Part shown: in pieces, positions 1 to 11,218 of the stretch
Numbering within the stretch: the first letter of the stretch is position 1
Layout: each line of letters begins with the position of its first letter
NCBI RefSeq assembly: GCF_030253575.1
Contig: NC_080558.1
Location: forward strand, 41,499,111 to 41,563,110
From: Rhododendron vialii
Lineage: Eukaryota > Streptophyta > Magnoliopsida > Ericales > Ericaceae
Reading direction: 5' to 3'
DNA: 64,000 bases
The notes under the pieces: model-generated
Told to the model about the DNA's origin: nothing
The model's database searches: none
The model's input: only the letters and a program-made list of their open reading frames with translations
Made by a program: the position numbers and the translations under genes

Positions 1-939
1 AGGAGCACTGAAAATGCTATTACTTTTCTTTCTGGATGACTTCTTTTTACCAGAAAATATAATTGCTGATGGATCTTCATCAAGGGTAGCAAAATCATCA
101 TTAGCAACAGATGTGCCCTCCTCATTTTCTTCATCAATTAAAGCATCACTATCCATGCTTTTACTCTTCTTTGAAGACCATGAAGACTTCTTTTTACCAG
201 AGAAACTTACTGCAGCAACATCGTCCCCTTTAACTTTGTCCTTAGTGTCCCAACGGTCAAACTTATCAAAACCGGAACCAGTGGACACATGGGCACTGCT
301 CTTCTTATTGGATTTAGATGGTTTCTTCTTCCCCAGAAAAGAAATACACTCATCGTCATCGTTACTATATTGGTGTTCCTTTGCTGAGTTCTCAATAGTA
401 TTCCTATCATCATCCTCATCATCCACAATTACACCAAAAGCAGACACCCTCGCCAGATTACTATTCTTTTTTTCCGACTGAGATGGTTTTTTCTTGCCCA
501 TAAAAGATACTACAGACTCCTCATCATCATCACTGGCAACATCATCATCCTTATTACAAGTAACTCCAGACCTGTCATCATCATCATCCACCTCTCCAAG
601 TAACCCAAAACTCGAAGAGCTAAAGCTAGTGCTGCTCACACCCTTTTTGGATCTAGACTTCTTCTTCCCTACAAATGCTATAGCGGGTACATTGTCCTCC
701 TCTTCTTTTTCTTCTTCTTCTGCACCCTCATCTTTCTCCTGTGAATTCTTAGAAGCTCCCTTCTTCCCCTTCATCTTAGCACTAACTGGTCTAACTTTCT
801 CATCTTGAACCTGCTGCTCCTCCAATAATTCTGTCCCTATCAAGTATTCATCGTCATCAACTACTACCAACTTCTTCCTCGATTTTACCCCACGACCCTG
901 ATCATCATCCTCACGTGCTCTAGGCTTCTTTCGCACCAT
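1..939 (-). CDS. eIF5B: Translation initiation factor eIF5B, N-terminal part (partial)
   Basis: The minus strand is open from an ATG at 939 to the left edge (313 codons), so the gene continues outside the window. The product starts MVRKKPRARE and soon carries a DDDEYLIGTELLEE-like segment, as in plant eIF5B. The rest is acidic and lysine-rich and contains five copies of a degenerate repeat of hydrophobic-x-GKKK followed by Ser/Lys runs (AFVGKKK, SFMGKKK, SFLGKKK, SFSGKKK, IFSGKKK), separated by Asp/Glu tracts. In the family this tail precedes the IF-2-like GTPase domain, which joins ribosomal subunits in the cytosol; that domain is not in the window. The start was chosen because it lies 32 bases after a good splice acceptor and gives the family N-terminus. 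The open frame fits an intact gene. Confidence 0.85.
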   Translation of the reverse strand, partial: MVRKKPRAREDDDQGRGVKSRKKLVVVDDDEYLIGTELLEEQQVQDEKVRPVSAKMKGKKGASKNSQEKDEGAEEEEKEEEDNVPAIAFVGKKKSRSKKGVSSTSFSSSSFGLLGEVDDDDDRSGVTCNKDDDVASDDDEESVVSFMGKKKPSQSEKKNSNLARVSAFGVIVDDEDDDRNTIENSAKEHQYSNDDDECISFLGKKKPSKSNKKSSAHVSTGSGFDKFDRWDTKDKVKGDDVAAVSFSGKKKSSWSSKKSKSMDSDALIDEENEEGTSVANDDFATLDEDPSAIIFSGKKKSSRKKSNSIFSAP

Positions 940-1317
940 TGAGATTTTGTGATTTCAACAGATAAATTACACTGTGAAGAATACCAGAAAATGAGCTCCA
1001 AAACCCTAATATCAGCATGAAACAGAAAATCACTATAAAAACAACTAAACCAACACTTTTGAATATGGAAATATGTACGAACCTATACGTTGTTCATAGA
1101 TGACAGTAAATTCATCTCTCCCATGTAATAACCCAATCAAATCAAACCACGTCAAAATTTAAATACAAAGAGAGAGAGCTAAGTGTAACAATACATACAT
1201 CAAAACAAATTCAAAGAAAGAGCTCACCTAGAAGATCAGGAGATTAGGTGATTGGACTTGTGCAGTGGCAATAATACTATGCATGTACATAGACAGCTAG
1301 ACATGTATACAGCTAAG

Positions 1318-1400
1318 TATAGGCAAGGCCGGCCCCAAATTTTTAGGGGCCTAAGCAAATTCGCAAGCTAGGGCCCTCCAATTTTCAAGAACTAAAATTC
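1318..1400. repeat. Dispersed repeat, copy A
   Basis: This segment (TATAGGCAAGGCC, then GGGGCCTAAGCAAATTCGC and AAGCTAGGGCCCT) recurs about 980 bases away at 2300-2380 with roughly 85-90% identity by eye. It looks like a fragment of an interspersed element. No terminal repeats or target duplication were found. Confidence 0.5.
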
Positions 1401-1802
1401 AAAAAGATAAAAATCAATCAACAGACACAAGAACTCAAAACTGACTTCTTTTCACTTGTCAGCTGAAACAAAGATAATACTAGAACAATTTCCATCAATA
1501 GGACAACAATATCTGGGACCTCTTTTTTCTTAAAAATTCTATTAGACATCACAGTTTTGACTTATGTATATGACTAGAAAATGCTGGTCTCTAAAGGCGC
1601 TTCTTAAAGTAATTTAGCCTAAAGGCGCGTCCCAAAGACTTCAGTATCTATTGCAACTTCAAGTGTCCTTAGCAAGGTGTTTGCACAAAACAATATTAAA
1701 ATTTGAAGTCGTATGACCTATGAATTCAACAGAAGTGTTCCAATACCTATGGAAGCATTATAACAAACTTTGTAGAATCCAAACTTAACTGTCAGACGTA
1801 AG

Positions 1803-1806
<4 letters not shown>

Positions 1807-1839
<33 letters not shown>
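1807..1839. repeat. Uninterrupted 33-base poly-C tract
   Basis: Thirty-three consecutive C bases lie inside the presumed eIF5B 5' UTR intron; transcribed from the minus strand they would be poly-G. Such long C runs are rare in plant DNA and hard to sequence, so the length may be imprecise. Confidence 0.9.
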
Positions 1840-1841
<2 letters not shown>

Positions 1842-2299
1842 CAAATTCCTGCCAAAAGCTAGATTGACAAATCAGTTTGTTCCACCAAAAGCTAGATAAA
1901 AAACTCAATCCCTCAATGCAGAATGCTGATAACAGTCGGAGGTAACATTCATAGCTTCATACTTGGCATCAGTTATACAGACAAGAAACAGTTCACAGGG
2001 TGACAGAGATAAACTATGATCATGAAACACAGTGCACTTTAATTCTGATCACATAAACTAAACATCAACATGCCCTGTCCAAAGCAAACATGTTATGCAT
2101 CACTCCCAGACCTAAACACGAAAACAACCTATTCATACTAAGGTAATCCCCATCAAACAAACCAAATTCTAACATAATCGATTTTAGAATTCTGTAACTG
2201 GTTTTCAAACCTGCCTTTACTACCCAAATGAATATCATACTTCAGCAAGGAATTTTATCATAAACGTGAAATCCAGTGAATTTATCAGACAGGTATATG

Positions 2300-2380
2300 T
2301 ATAGGCAAGGCCAGCCCGAGTTTTTGGGGCCTAAGAGAATTCGCAAGCTAGGGCCCTTCAATTTTCAAGAATTGAAAAAC
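2300..2380. repeat. Dispersed repeat, copy B
   Basis: Second copy of the element at 1318-1400, in the same orientation. Similarity fades after the shared AATTTTCAAGAA, although the following CTTTTCACTT-CTCAGCT stretch is also shared. Confidence 0.5.
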
Positions 2381-2739
2381 AACCTCTTTTCACTTCTCAG
2401 CTAAACTAAAGAAAATAGTAAAAACTATGTTAAAATAAAGGAAAATGCAAAACTCTACATACCTAATCAATTAGGAAAAGCAGAAAACTTAAAAAAGATA
2501 AATCACTGCCCAAAACGTTCACATGAAGAAAATAGTTACCTTAATGCCTTAGTGCCAGGGAAATCTGGAACACATGTACCTCTAAAATACAAAGTTAGAG
2601 GTACCGGAGCTTCGACGCCAATCAACTGTGTGTCCCAATTCATAAAAACTGACAAACAAGGCAAAGGAATTACAATCAAAAGGGGGAGTACAACGAACTA
2701 TTTTTACAACATAAATTTTAACCAATTTAACTGTCAACC

Positions 2740-3080
2740 TTAGGGGGTGTTTCACTTTCCAAAAAAAAGTAATTTTTAAAAAAAGAAGGTAATTTCAAAT
2801 TCAAATATAATGAAAAATATTTTTTCAATTTTTTTTTGCACCGTTTAAAAGATCTTAATGAGATCTATCAAACAAGATCATATTGGTAGAAAAATTATTT
2901 GCGTAAACACATAATTTTTAAGTTTGAAATTACCTCTTTTTTTTTCAAAAAGTACTTTTTTGAGAAAGTGGAACACCCCTTAACCAAAGAAAAATTATTT
3001 ACGTAAACACATAATTTTTAAGTTTGAAATTACCTTTTTTTTTCAAAAAGTACTTTTTTGAGAAAGTGGAACACCCCTTA
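2740..3080. mobile_element. Tourist-like (PIF/Harbinger) MITE with duplicated right arm
   Basis: The left end TTA-GGGGGTGTTTCACTTTCC at 2740 and right end CACCCC-TTA at 2982 are inverted copies that extend about 50 bases into AAAAAGTACTTTTT and GGTAATTTCAAA. TTA flanks both ends, matching the 3-bp TWA target duplication of PIF/Harbinger elements. The right 98 bases, including the TTA, are repeated once more (2983-3080). No transposase is present. Confidence 0.65.
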
Positions 3081-4204
3081 ACCAATTAAATAAGAAGATA
3101 TAAACTCAATAGAGAAACAATAAGCTCAGCCTCGGCTACTGTTCAAGCACTGCAATGGATTCAATAGTCAAGACCTACCCAGATCCCAAAGATAGCGGAT
3201 TGGGATTTGAAGAACTATGAAACCTACCCAGATCCCAATGAACAACTGAAATAACAATTGCAGTCAAATAAGGCACATATGTATACTCCCACCTAGGTCT
3301 CAGGGAACCTCCGAGGTCTTGTGGGGCTTCTTTACCGGTCTTTGTTCTAGCTTTAATTGTTGGACACCTGACACCCCACTAGAGAAAGGTGATATTGATC
3401 TCAGTGATGCGCATAAGCTAGCAAATAACATCTTAGTTACCAAAAAGAGATCAGAATAATAAGGGACATACGGTAGTGAAAGGATGGTCTGACATCAGTT
3501 TTCTAAGTTTGTGATTCAAGAAGAACGTGGCTTCAAGTGGGTAAAGATTCTGCTGACTAAAGTGACTGGCAATTTCATGTAACATTTGGAAGGCAACTAA
3601 ACTTAGCATAAGTGTGACACACACACACACAACTTAGTAGGTCTCAGAGTTATTTTTATACTTATGGACAAACAATCATCCGTATCCAAAAAATTTCACA
3701 ATGAAAAGATACCGATTCAAAACATAAATGGCTTGAATCACAAAAAGAATTTTTCAATGGCTTCCATTTAAAAACCACGGAAGAAATTGATTTGAATAAA
3801 AATCAAAGACCATTGTTGCACTCACTTTACACATAACTTTCTTTTCATATTTTCTCGAAAAATATTTAACAATACAAGTGGGCTCCCATAAACAAGCACG
3901 CTACCCCCAATCGAAAATCGAAATCCGGGCTCCGTCTCAATCCCACCATCCACTACCGATTAAAGCAGAGTAAAGACCGCGTGGCCTGACATTAATGGAG
4001 TCGATAACCCGTAGGAGGTTTTGGTTAACGGAGTCGATAATACTTAGAAGGTTTTGGTTAGGTTTTGAAAAAAAAAAACCTTAAAAAAAGCAAACCCTAA
4101 ATCTAAGCCTCTTTGCAATATACACACGACTCCAAAATAAAGAAATTAGTAACAAACATTCTTTATATCTCTACCATAGTATGAAAACTCTGTCCGTGGC
4201 TTAC

Positions 4205-4356
4205 CCTGTAAATTCAGACAAAGTTCAGGGAAAGTGGTTTTCGCTTTTCAACGTTCGAAGCCGACTTGGACAGAAGAGGAGAGAGAATCAGAACTTTTAA
4301 CGAATGGAGAGAGAGACCGACTTGAAGAAGCAAAGCAACTTTAGATTTTATATATA
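4205..4356 (-). promoter_or_regulatory. Probable eIF5B promoter and 5' UTR exon
   Basis: On the minus strand a TATA box (TATATATAAAA) occupies 4356-4346. About 30 bases further on, a CT-rich leader (GGTCTCTCTCTCC) begins, which would place transcription start near 4320. The leader runs to the donor at 4204. This is deduced from spacing and composition only. Confidence 0.45.
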
Positions 4357-4532
4357 GGAGTACTATAAAAGAATACGAAAATTATTTATGGAAATAGAAA
4401 AAAATAATAAAAAAAAGTTTTTTTATTTTATTTTAAACACATCATAAGAACAAACATATTTTCCTTTCTCTTTTTTTTTTTAGATTGAATATTCTTTTTA
4501 GTTGTTTACTATAAACTCCACTCAGATGCTTA

Positions 4533-5277
4533 GAGCATCCACAGTGGAATAAGCAAAACAAAAAATTGTTAAAGTTAGCAATGTTGGAACAAAAAAGTAC
4601 TCACATTGGAATAACCAAACCTAACAACCTCTTAACAACTCATCAAATTTTGGCTCTTCAATAATCAAAGCTAACAATATTTTGTCAGTAGCCAAATTTT
4701 ATCTCTCAATCAAGTATACCAACATTACACAAAAACCTTTTCTCTTCCACTCTCTCTCTCTCTCTCAATAATGTTTTCAAAAAATAATTTTCAAAAATTT
4801 TAAATAACTATAAGTAATAAAGTGTGTTTTACAAAAATCTATTTTTGAAATTTCAAAACTCTTTTATAGAAAATTGTTTTTTTACACAAAATCTGTTTTT
4901 AAAAAATTGTATTTATAGTTTTTAAAATTTCAAAACTATTTGTGTAAATATACTTCTTTCAAATTTCTCCAAATTGTATTTACAGTTTTTAAGTGAACAA
5001 CGTGTGTTTTTTGAAAAATTATTTTTTATTTCGAAATTTTTTTTTAACTGTTTCTAACATAAACTGTTTTCTTTTTCCTTCAAAAACCGTTTTTTCAAAA
5101 AATAAGAGTAAAATGAAGGGAAAAAGTTTGGAGGGCCCATTGGTTTTGATTATGAGCAAAAAGTAACCAATGTGAGATTTAATATTACTAACTTTAACAA
5201 CCTTTAAATAGATAATCAAAATCTGATGTGGCATATTTTCATTATTCACATTTGTCTATTCCACTGCTGATCTGCTC
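4533..5277. mobile_element. MITE-like element, about 745 bp
   Basis: The left end GAGCATCCACAGTGGAATA after TTA and the right end TATTCCACTGCTGATCTGCTC before TAA are imperfect inverted copies. Subterminal TTGTTAAAGTTAG at the left also pairs with CTAACTTTAACAA at the right. The interior is AT-rich and non-coding. The ends resemble those of the smaller element at 23998-24301. Confidence 0.5.
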
Positions 5278-5280
5278 TAA

Positions 5281-6434
5281 TGCATTAAATTGAAGTGAGA
5301 GGTTATTTTTAGTTTTTTTTTTTTTAAATACGACTTTCCTTTGTCTTTGGTAATCTTTCAAATATTTTTTCTTTCCTAATATTCTCTTTCTTCAATCTTC
5401 TCTCACTTAAAATTACTTTTTTAACAAGTACGAAATCTAAATGAACAAAACTATCAAACATTATACCATAACTATTATTTTAACACTAAAGTAATGATAA
5501 AGAAAAGTAATTATAGAAAAAAAAACTAAAAAAGCTGTAAGAGTATTGATATACGTAAACAATAAAAAAAAATGCCACTAGATAGAGAATATCCAAAAAA
5601 TTGAAGTACATAGATTATGTAAACAAAATACACGAAATTTTACAGAAATTATTAAAAGCAGATTATGCAAATTTTCAAGTGTGAGAAGGTTTTGTGAATG
5701 AGAAAAAGTTATATCCGGATGAACCGGTAACACAATGCTATCCGGGCAACCAATCCCCCTTAAGGCCCGGCTTGCTAGTTGATGTGGTGTGCATTTAAAG
5801 TATCGACTGGCATAATCGTAAATAAGCGGCGGCGCAACGGTGGACTTAGAAGTCGAGCCTACCTAGGTTCAAACCGAAACGGCCCAACGGTCAGAACACA
5901 TGGCCTTGGGTCATGTGCCATGTGTGTTTTAGTCGTTTTCAGCCATTTAGGGCTCTGAAGGCCAAATTTGTCGTTTTAAGAAATAATCTTTTTGCTTATA
6001 ACTTTTGGTAGGAAAGTCCAATAAAATCCGTTCTTGTTGGAGAAGTTTTTTTTTTCTTATATTTTCAGAATATGTATTAATTTCGGAACTTTCCAAAATT
6101 GGTATTTTTTCCTTTTCCTAGTAGGGTTAGGGTTTGCTTCATATTTAAGAAGTTATAAGCCTTAGAGCTAGACAGTTTTTGATTATTATTGATTGACAAA
6201 GTGTCTAGAGAGAGCTTCTCTATATCTATCCCGTTTGTGATTGCCTTTGTTGCACGTTTATTCTTCGATTCATAGTCTTGCCCATCACTAGTCAATTGGA
6301 CTCATAGTCCAAACCCATTTTGGGTTACCAATTAAACAAGGTATTGGATGTCCCTTGAGATTGGTAGTCCAATCCTAAAGGCTAATATCCTTACTAGAGT
6401 TTTATACAGCATGAGTAAATTGTATAGACTCTAG
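5281..6434. other. AT-rich spacer without a supported gene
   Basis: No convincing reading frame. Between about 5700 and 6000 the composition changes to a GC-richer segment (CCGGATGAACCGG, AAGCGGCGGCGCAACGG, AACGGCCCAACGGTC) that looks like old retroelement sequence, followed by AGGGTTAGGGTTTGC near 6122. None of this could be assigned to a family. Confidence 0.4.
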
Positions 6435-6932
6435 TGAAGAAGGAAATGTAGTAGCTAGTTGGGAACTCGAAAACTATGATTAAAGAGTGATTTTCCGTTC
6501 CGCTAAATAAGCCAACTGACTTTTTTTTTGTCCTTATTCAATTTTTTTTCGTATTTGTTAGTTTTTCGTCAATTTTTTGGGAATTATTGAATCATCATGA
6601 CAAGAGGAATCTAAAAAGTAAAAAATTACGATCGAAACCTAATTTTTTTGAATAAAGACAAAAATATGCCAATAAGCTAATTTTTTTGTCTTTATTCAAA
6701 AAAATGTATTTCGGTCATAATTTTTTACTTTTTATATTCCTCTAGTTTTGACGATGCAATAATTCCTAAAAAATTGACGAAAAACTAATAAATACGAAAA
6801 AAATTGAATAAGGACAAAAACATACTAAGTCAGTTGATTTATTTAGTCGAACGGGCGTCATTTTAAGGATCAGACTGAAGAAGGAAATGTAGTAGCTAAT
6901 TGGGAACCCGAAAACTGTGATTAAAGAGTGAT
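6435..6932. mobile_element. Foldback element flanked by 57-bp direct repeats
   Basis: The core 6495-6854 is a long inverted repeat: CCGTTCCGCTAAATAAG at the left pairs with TTTATTTAGTCGAACGG at the right, and the arms (about 165 bases each) meet near 6675. Directly outside lie two direct copies of a 57-base segment (TGAAGAAGGAAATGTAGTAG to AAAGAGTGAT) at 6435-6491 and 6876-6932, differing at only three or four positions. No coding capacity. Confidence 0.6.
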
Positions 6933-7064
6933 CATCGGTATTAGTCTCTTTAAATTTTGGACCAAATTACACCTTAAAAATTCTTTTTATTACTTCAGCT
7001 ACTCACTTTTAAAATGTCTATTGCATTAGACACATCAGACTCTTCACTCAATTAAATATTCATA

Positions 7065-9592
7065 CTTTTTGTCACGCCCTCGATTTTTAACATAAATAAA
7101 TAATCCATTTTATTGTACGATCCTCGCATGGTGCATATATTATACCCAAAAGAGAGAGTTCCAAATGATCATTTACAAACCAAGTTTCCAAGTTTAAAGA
7201 TTTACAACATTGGCACTATGGCCCAAACTCTATAACTAGTTAAAGAGAGTAAATTTAGAGATTACATAATAACTGAAATTAAAAGACTTCAAATGAATTT
7301 ACAAATTTCATCCCTTCAAAATGATCGAGCAAAAGATGATTGAACTACTTCTCGATGACGGCTTTCAAAAGACGTGAAATTAAGCATGCACACCATGCAC
7401 TCCACGTCAAAGTCCTTGAAATACACCTGAAAATGATAGGTTGAGTTACACTAGCCCAGTAGAGAATTCTATACCCAAGCTATATGTAAATGTGATGAAA
7501 CGTGCAATGAGAATAGATGATTTCCAATAAACGTGTAATAGATACAAAAGGGGCACCATAATGAACCGATGGACTATGACTACGGAATTCAATACGTCTT
7601 AAAGATATTCCTAATCATTTATACATCAACTAGGAGCCACATTAAACACATATCAATCTAGATAACCCACTATAATTTCTCAAACCATTTTAAGACCTCA
7701 CAAGTGAATGCCACAATTAATCTCCTGATTTCTTACCATTTAACATCAAGCCTCTTTTCATAAAAAGAAAACATTCCCCTTTGGTTTCCAAAATAACTTG
7801 TGAAAATTCTCGACCTTTATAGGTCAAGCTCCGTTGATTTGCTTGAATACCGGAATCCGTTAATTTGTGCCCAAATATCGGAACCGTTGATTCACTTAGG
7901 AATACCGGAGGATTTTTTATAAAAATCCTTTTTTTCAAAACCAAATTCTTTTCTTTTCAAAACTTTGATAAAATTGGTCATTTATTGCTTTGTTCGACAA
8001 TTGCCATCTCAAGCAAAACAACTCAAACAACAACACAAACTTCTATAACCAATCATAACTTCTTTCATCATGCGAGACATTCAACCATAGTACCACCCCT
8101 TGCGTTACAATGAATTCTCTCCACCTGGGTTTCCGCATTACCACACCTTACGTTGCGGGCCCTCTAGAGTCTCCGCATTACTACACCTTGCGTTGCAGGG
8201 CCCTCAATTCAAAGGTCACAACTCACACAAACACACATGCGTTATCAATCCATATACAAAAAGTCGACACTTTCCAAAGTCACATCCTTCCATTCGTCAT
8301 CACACAATATAATACAAACTCGAAACATATCCCATTGTACATCTATATATATATATATTCTAAGTCCACGTTATTCCCCTAAGTCTATTACAACACTCTA
8401 CATCACATACCAAACCCACAACAACTCCACGACGCACCACTGTCTAGGTCTTAAACGAGAATCTATAGAACGAATACCAAAGGAACCTAAGATGATCAAT
8501 CAAGACGAAGCATGAAGATACGAGTTACCCTATTCTCTTCTGGACCACTAGGCAAACCCCTATCGACCAACCAAACACCCACGTTATACCTTATAGCTTA
8601 TGATATTTAATAACGACTCCATAGTACGTCCACCAATCCACCAATCACTACGTCACGTCATAGCGCTTAATAGGTCTATGTCATTCATTGAGACATGTTA
8701 CAATATCTACTTAAATTAACCATATGCATAAATAGCGTACAAACACTCTAATTATTTAATTCTACACCTTTCTATGTTACAATAGGGCCCAAGGAGACCG
8801 ATTGGTCAATGAATCTTTCGGGGTACGAACAATCAAGCTTAGAAGTGATTCAAATGTGTTTAGAGAGTGATCCGGGTTCAACGAGCATGAGAAGAGCAAA
8901 ACGTGTCAAAACTATCCAGAAAATAAGGGGGTATCAATACCCCAAGATGAGGTATTGATACCTGGACGGCTGCTGTCCAGAAAAGACTGAGGTATCAATA
9001 CCCCGTTTTAGGGTATCAATACCCCAGAATTTTTCAGTGAATTTTCAGACTTCGAAAGGTAAAACCCCAACAACAACAATGAATCAAGGCACGATCTAAG
9101 CACACAATCAACTCATAAACACATATAGAGAGTAAGAAATTCCTATCTCAAGCTTACAAGGCCGAAACCCAAGATCCACTAGCGAGGCCTAGCTTTAAAA
9201 CTAGAAATCCTCCATGAATACTCCTCTCGAAGCTCTATCCAACGAATCACAAGCTTGAAATCACGTCTAAGAGGTGGAACGGAGGTTGATAACCATGGGT
9301 TTTGAGTTTTTGGATGAAGTTTTGTGTGATGGAGCAAGAGAGAAAGAGAGGGCCGAATGAGAGGGAGAGAGTCGGCTGGGGAGAGAGAGAGATGAGAGAG
9401 ATTTTTGATCTCATACAACACACACCCCTTTTATACTAGCACCTAACTCAATTACACTTACACTCTCTCAAACAACAATCCTATCATTTAAACTCCAAAT
9501 CAAATAAACTCACAATTTTCCCATTTATTCGGTATTCCAGCATTTATAAAACCTTTAAATCATTTTCGAATAATACGGGTCTCTACACTTTT
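7065..9592. mobile_element. Solo LTR, 2.5 kb (family 1, copy 1)
   Basis: The element 7070-9587 starts TGTCACGCCC and ends GGGTCTCTACA (TG...CA) and is flanked by the perfect 5-bp target duplication CTTTT (7065-7069 and 9588-9592). A second, clearly diverged copy lies at 24753-27277. No internal region, primer site or coding frame adjoins it, so it is best read as a solo LTR left by LTR-LTR recombination. TGTCACG-type long LTRs are familiar from Ty3/gypsy chromoviruses, but that assignment is inference. Inside are repeated GGTATCAATACC palindromes (about 8930-9025) and a duplicated CCTTGCGTTACA/CCTTACGTTGCG block (8097-8200). Confidence 0.75.
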
Positions 9593-9663
9593 GTATTTCC
9601 TTTATTTATTTTCACATTTCTCTCATAATTAAGTATTTATTCTTCATTTGGTTCTATAACTAT

Positions 9664-9947
9664 CTTAGGGCTTGAACATAAGAATCATAGAATCAAAAAT
9701 TAATTATGATTCTTTATGATAAAATGATCAGAAAAATAAAATTTTCGTAACAGTTCAAATATATTGAAAATTGAAACACTTAATTTTTTAATCATACTTT
9801 CTTAATATATAAACTGTCTAAAAAGATTAAGTACTCCAATTTTCAATCCTTTTTGAATCAGTATGAAGATTTTATTTTTCTGATCATTTTATCCTAAAGG
9901 GTTATAATTATTTTTTAGTTCTAGAGCTTTCATATGAGAGCCTTAAG
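9664..9947. mobile_element. Foldback MITE with partial neighbour copy
   Basis: Left arm (CTTAGGGCTTGAACATAAG; GATCAGAAAAATAAAAT) and right arm (ATTTTATTTTTCTGATC; GAGCCTTAAG) are inverted copies meeting near 9805. A third, partial copy of the left arm (CAAAAATTAATTATGA, AGAAAAATAAAATCTTCG) follows at 9971-10090, probably a truncated second insertion. Confidence 0.55.
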
Positions 9948-10090
9948 AGAGACAAGTGTGAATGCAATCTTTAGGGCTCTTATATGAGAACCTTAGAGTC
10001 AAAAATTAATTATGACAATTATTAGAAAAATAAAATCTTCGCACCGGTTCAAACAAATTCAAAATTGGGACACTTAATTTTTTTCGAGTG

Positions 10091-11218
10091 TTATGACTCA
10101 AACAAGGTCTTTGAAATAAAAATATTAAAACAATAGCTAGAGGGTAATCAGTGACTGTTTTGTTTACAAGAGTCACTGTAGCAAAGCTACTCATTTTAGA
10201 AAGTGGAGAGGAAGGAAGAGAGTCTCGTGCAAGGCACTTTTTGTCCATTTCCTTTTTTTTGCTCATTACTTTAGTTTTTTTTTTTTTTGAACATGCTCGT
10301 TACTTTAGTTTAGAGAGTTGTTTTAAAGAGTCACTGCTTAGTCTTTTGAAGGATCAGACTCCATTCCATTAACACTTTTTTTTATTTCTTTTGGTTTTAT
10401 CTTTGTTCAACTTTTTTCAGTATTTATTAATTTTATACCTTATTTTTTTACTTTTTCGATTCAACTCGAAAAAATCCTAAAAGTTTTTATTGGAACAAGG
10501 TCCCAAATTCCCAATACTCCACTTGTAAAGCAAGTCCGTCGGATACGTCACGCAACGGCTGATTGTTATAATCTGTATTTGATCATTTTCAAAAAAAAAA
10601 ATTTGATCGAGCTATATTCCCCGTGCCCTCTGGGTTTTCGAATAGTGCAATTATACCCCCCAATGAATTTGTAGTATATTTTTGGCTTTTATATCTCCTA
10701 AAAAGTTATGCTAGTGCTTTTAGTACGTAGTTTAAAATTGTTATCACAACTACTCTCATAAGCCGCGCGCAAAGGTAATAAAAGTAGCCCCTAAATTAAT
10801 TATCTTTGGAATTTTTTCCCAAAATAAATCACCTCTCGGTCCAAAATTTTGATTGTATAAGTCACACTTTTATAGCTTGACAATATTTTATAACTATTAT
10901 TTTGTTTTCTCAATGTTCACATTGAATATATTGCTTATATTGTGTTTGAAACATGAAGGCACTTTCAATTCAACTCATTGTGCGGAACTTAAGTTATACT
11001 TTTCCTGCAAAATCTTAAGAAGAGTGATATCTATGTGATACTTTTGAAATTTTGAAATTTTCGATTGTTTTTGTTTAATGCTTGAGATTAGTGATATTTA
11101 AATGATGTTTTTGAAATATTGTATATGTTGCATTGTTTGGAATTTTTTATACAGTAAATGTGTGAAACCCTAAGGTGCTAAACCCTAAGGGATTTCGTTT
11201 AAACACATCTCGAAAACA
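10091..11218. other. Spacer without a supported gene
   Basis: AT-rich sequence with scattered short frames that have no recognisable content. Just before the protease relic lie two telo-box-like motifs (AAACCCTAAGG at 11165 and 11180), a promoter motif often seen near plant housekeeping genes, which may be the remains of that gene's promoter. Confidence 0.4.

Larger units (their letters stand above)
972..4204 (-). other. Probable 3.2-kb intron in the eIF5B 5' UTR
   Basis: Reading the minus strand, a donor GTAAGC at 4204 follows a non-coding leader, and a pyrimidine-rich acceptor ending TTCACAG lies at 972, 32 bases before the eIF5B start. Introns in 5' UTRs are common in plant translation genes. 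The exact splice sites are inference. The interval holds two copies of an 80-100 bp dispersed repeat, a poly-C tract and a Tourist-like MITE with a duplicated right arm; no coding exon was seen in it. Confidence 0.5.

Noticed and set aside
8100-8515. Several overlapping plus-strand frames of 70-92 codons
   Set aside because: They lie inside the solo LTR, have His/Ser/Thr-rich low-quality composition, and are not kept in the sister LTR.
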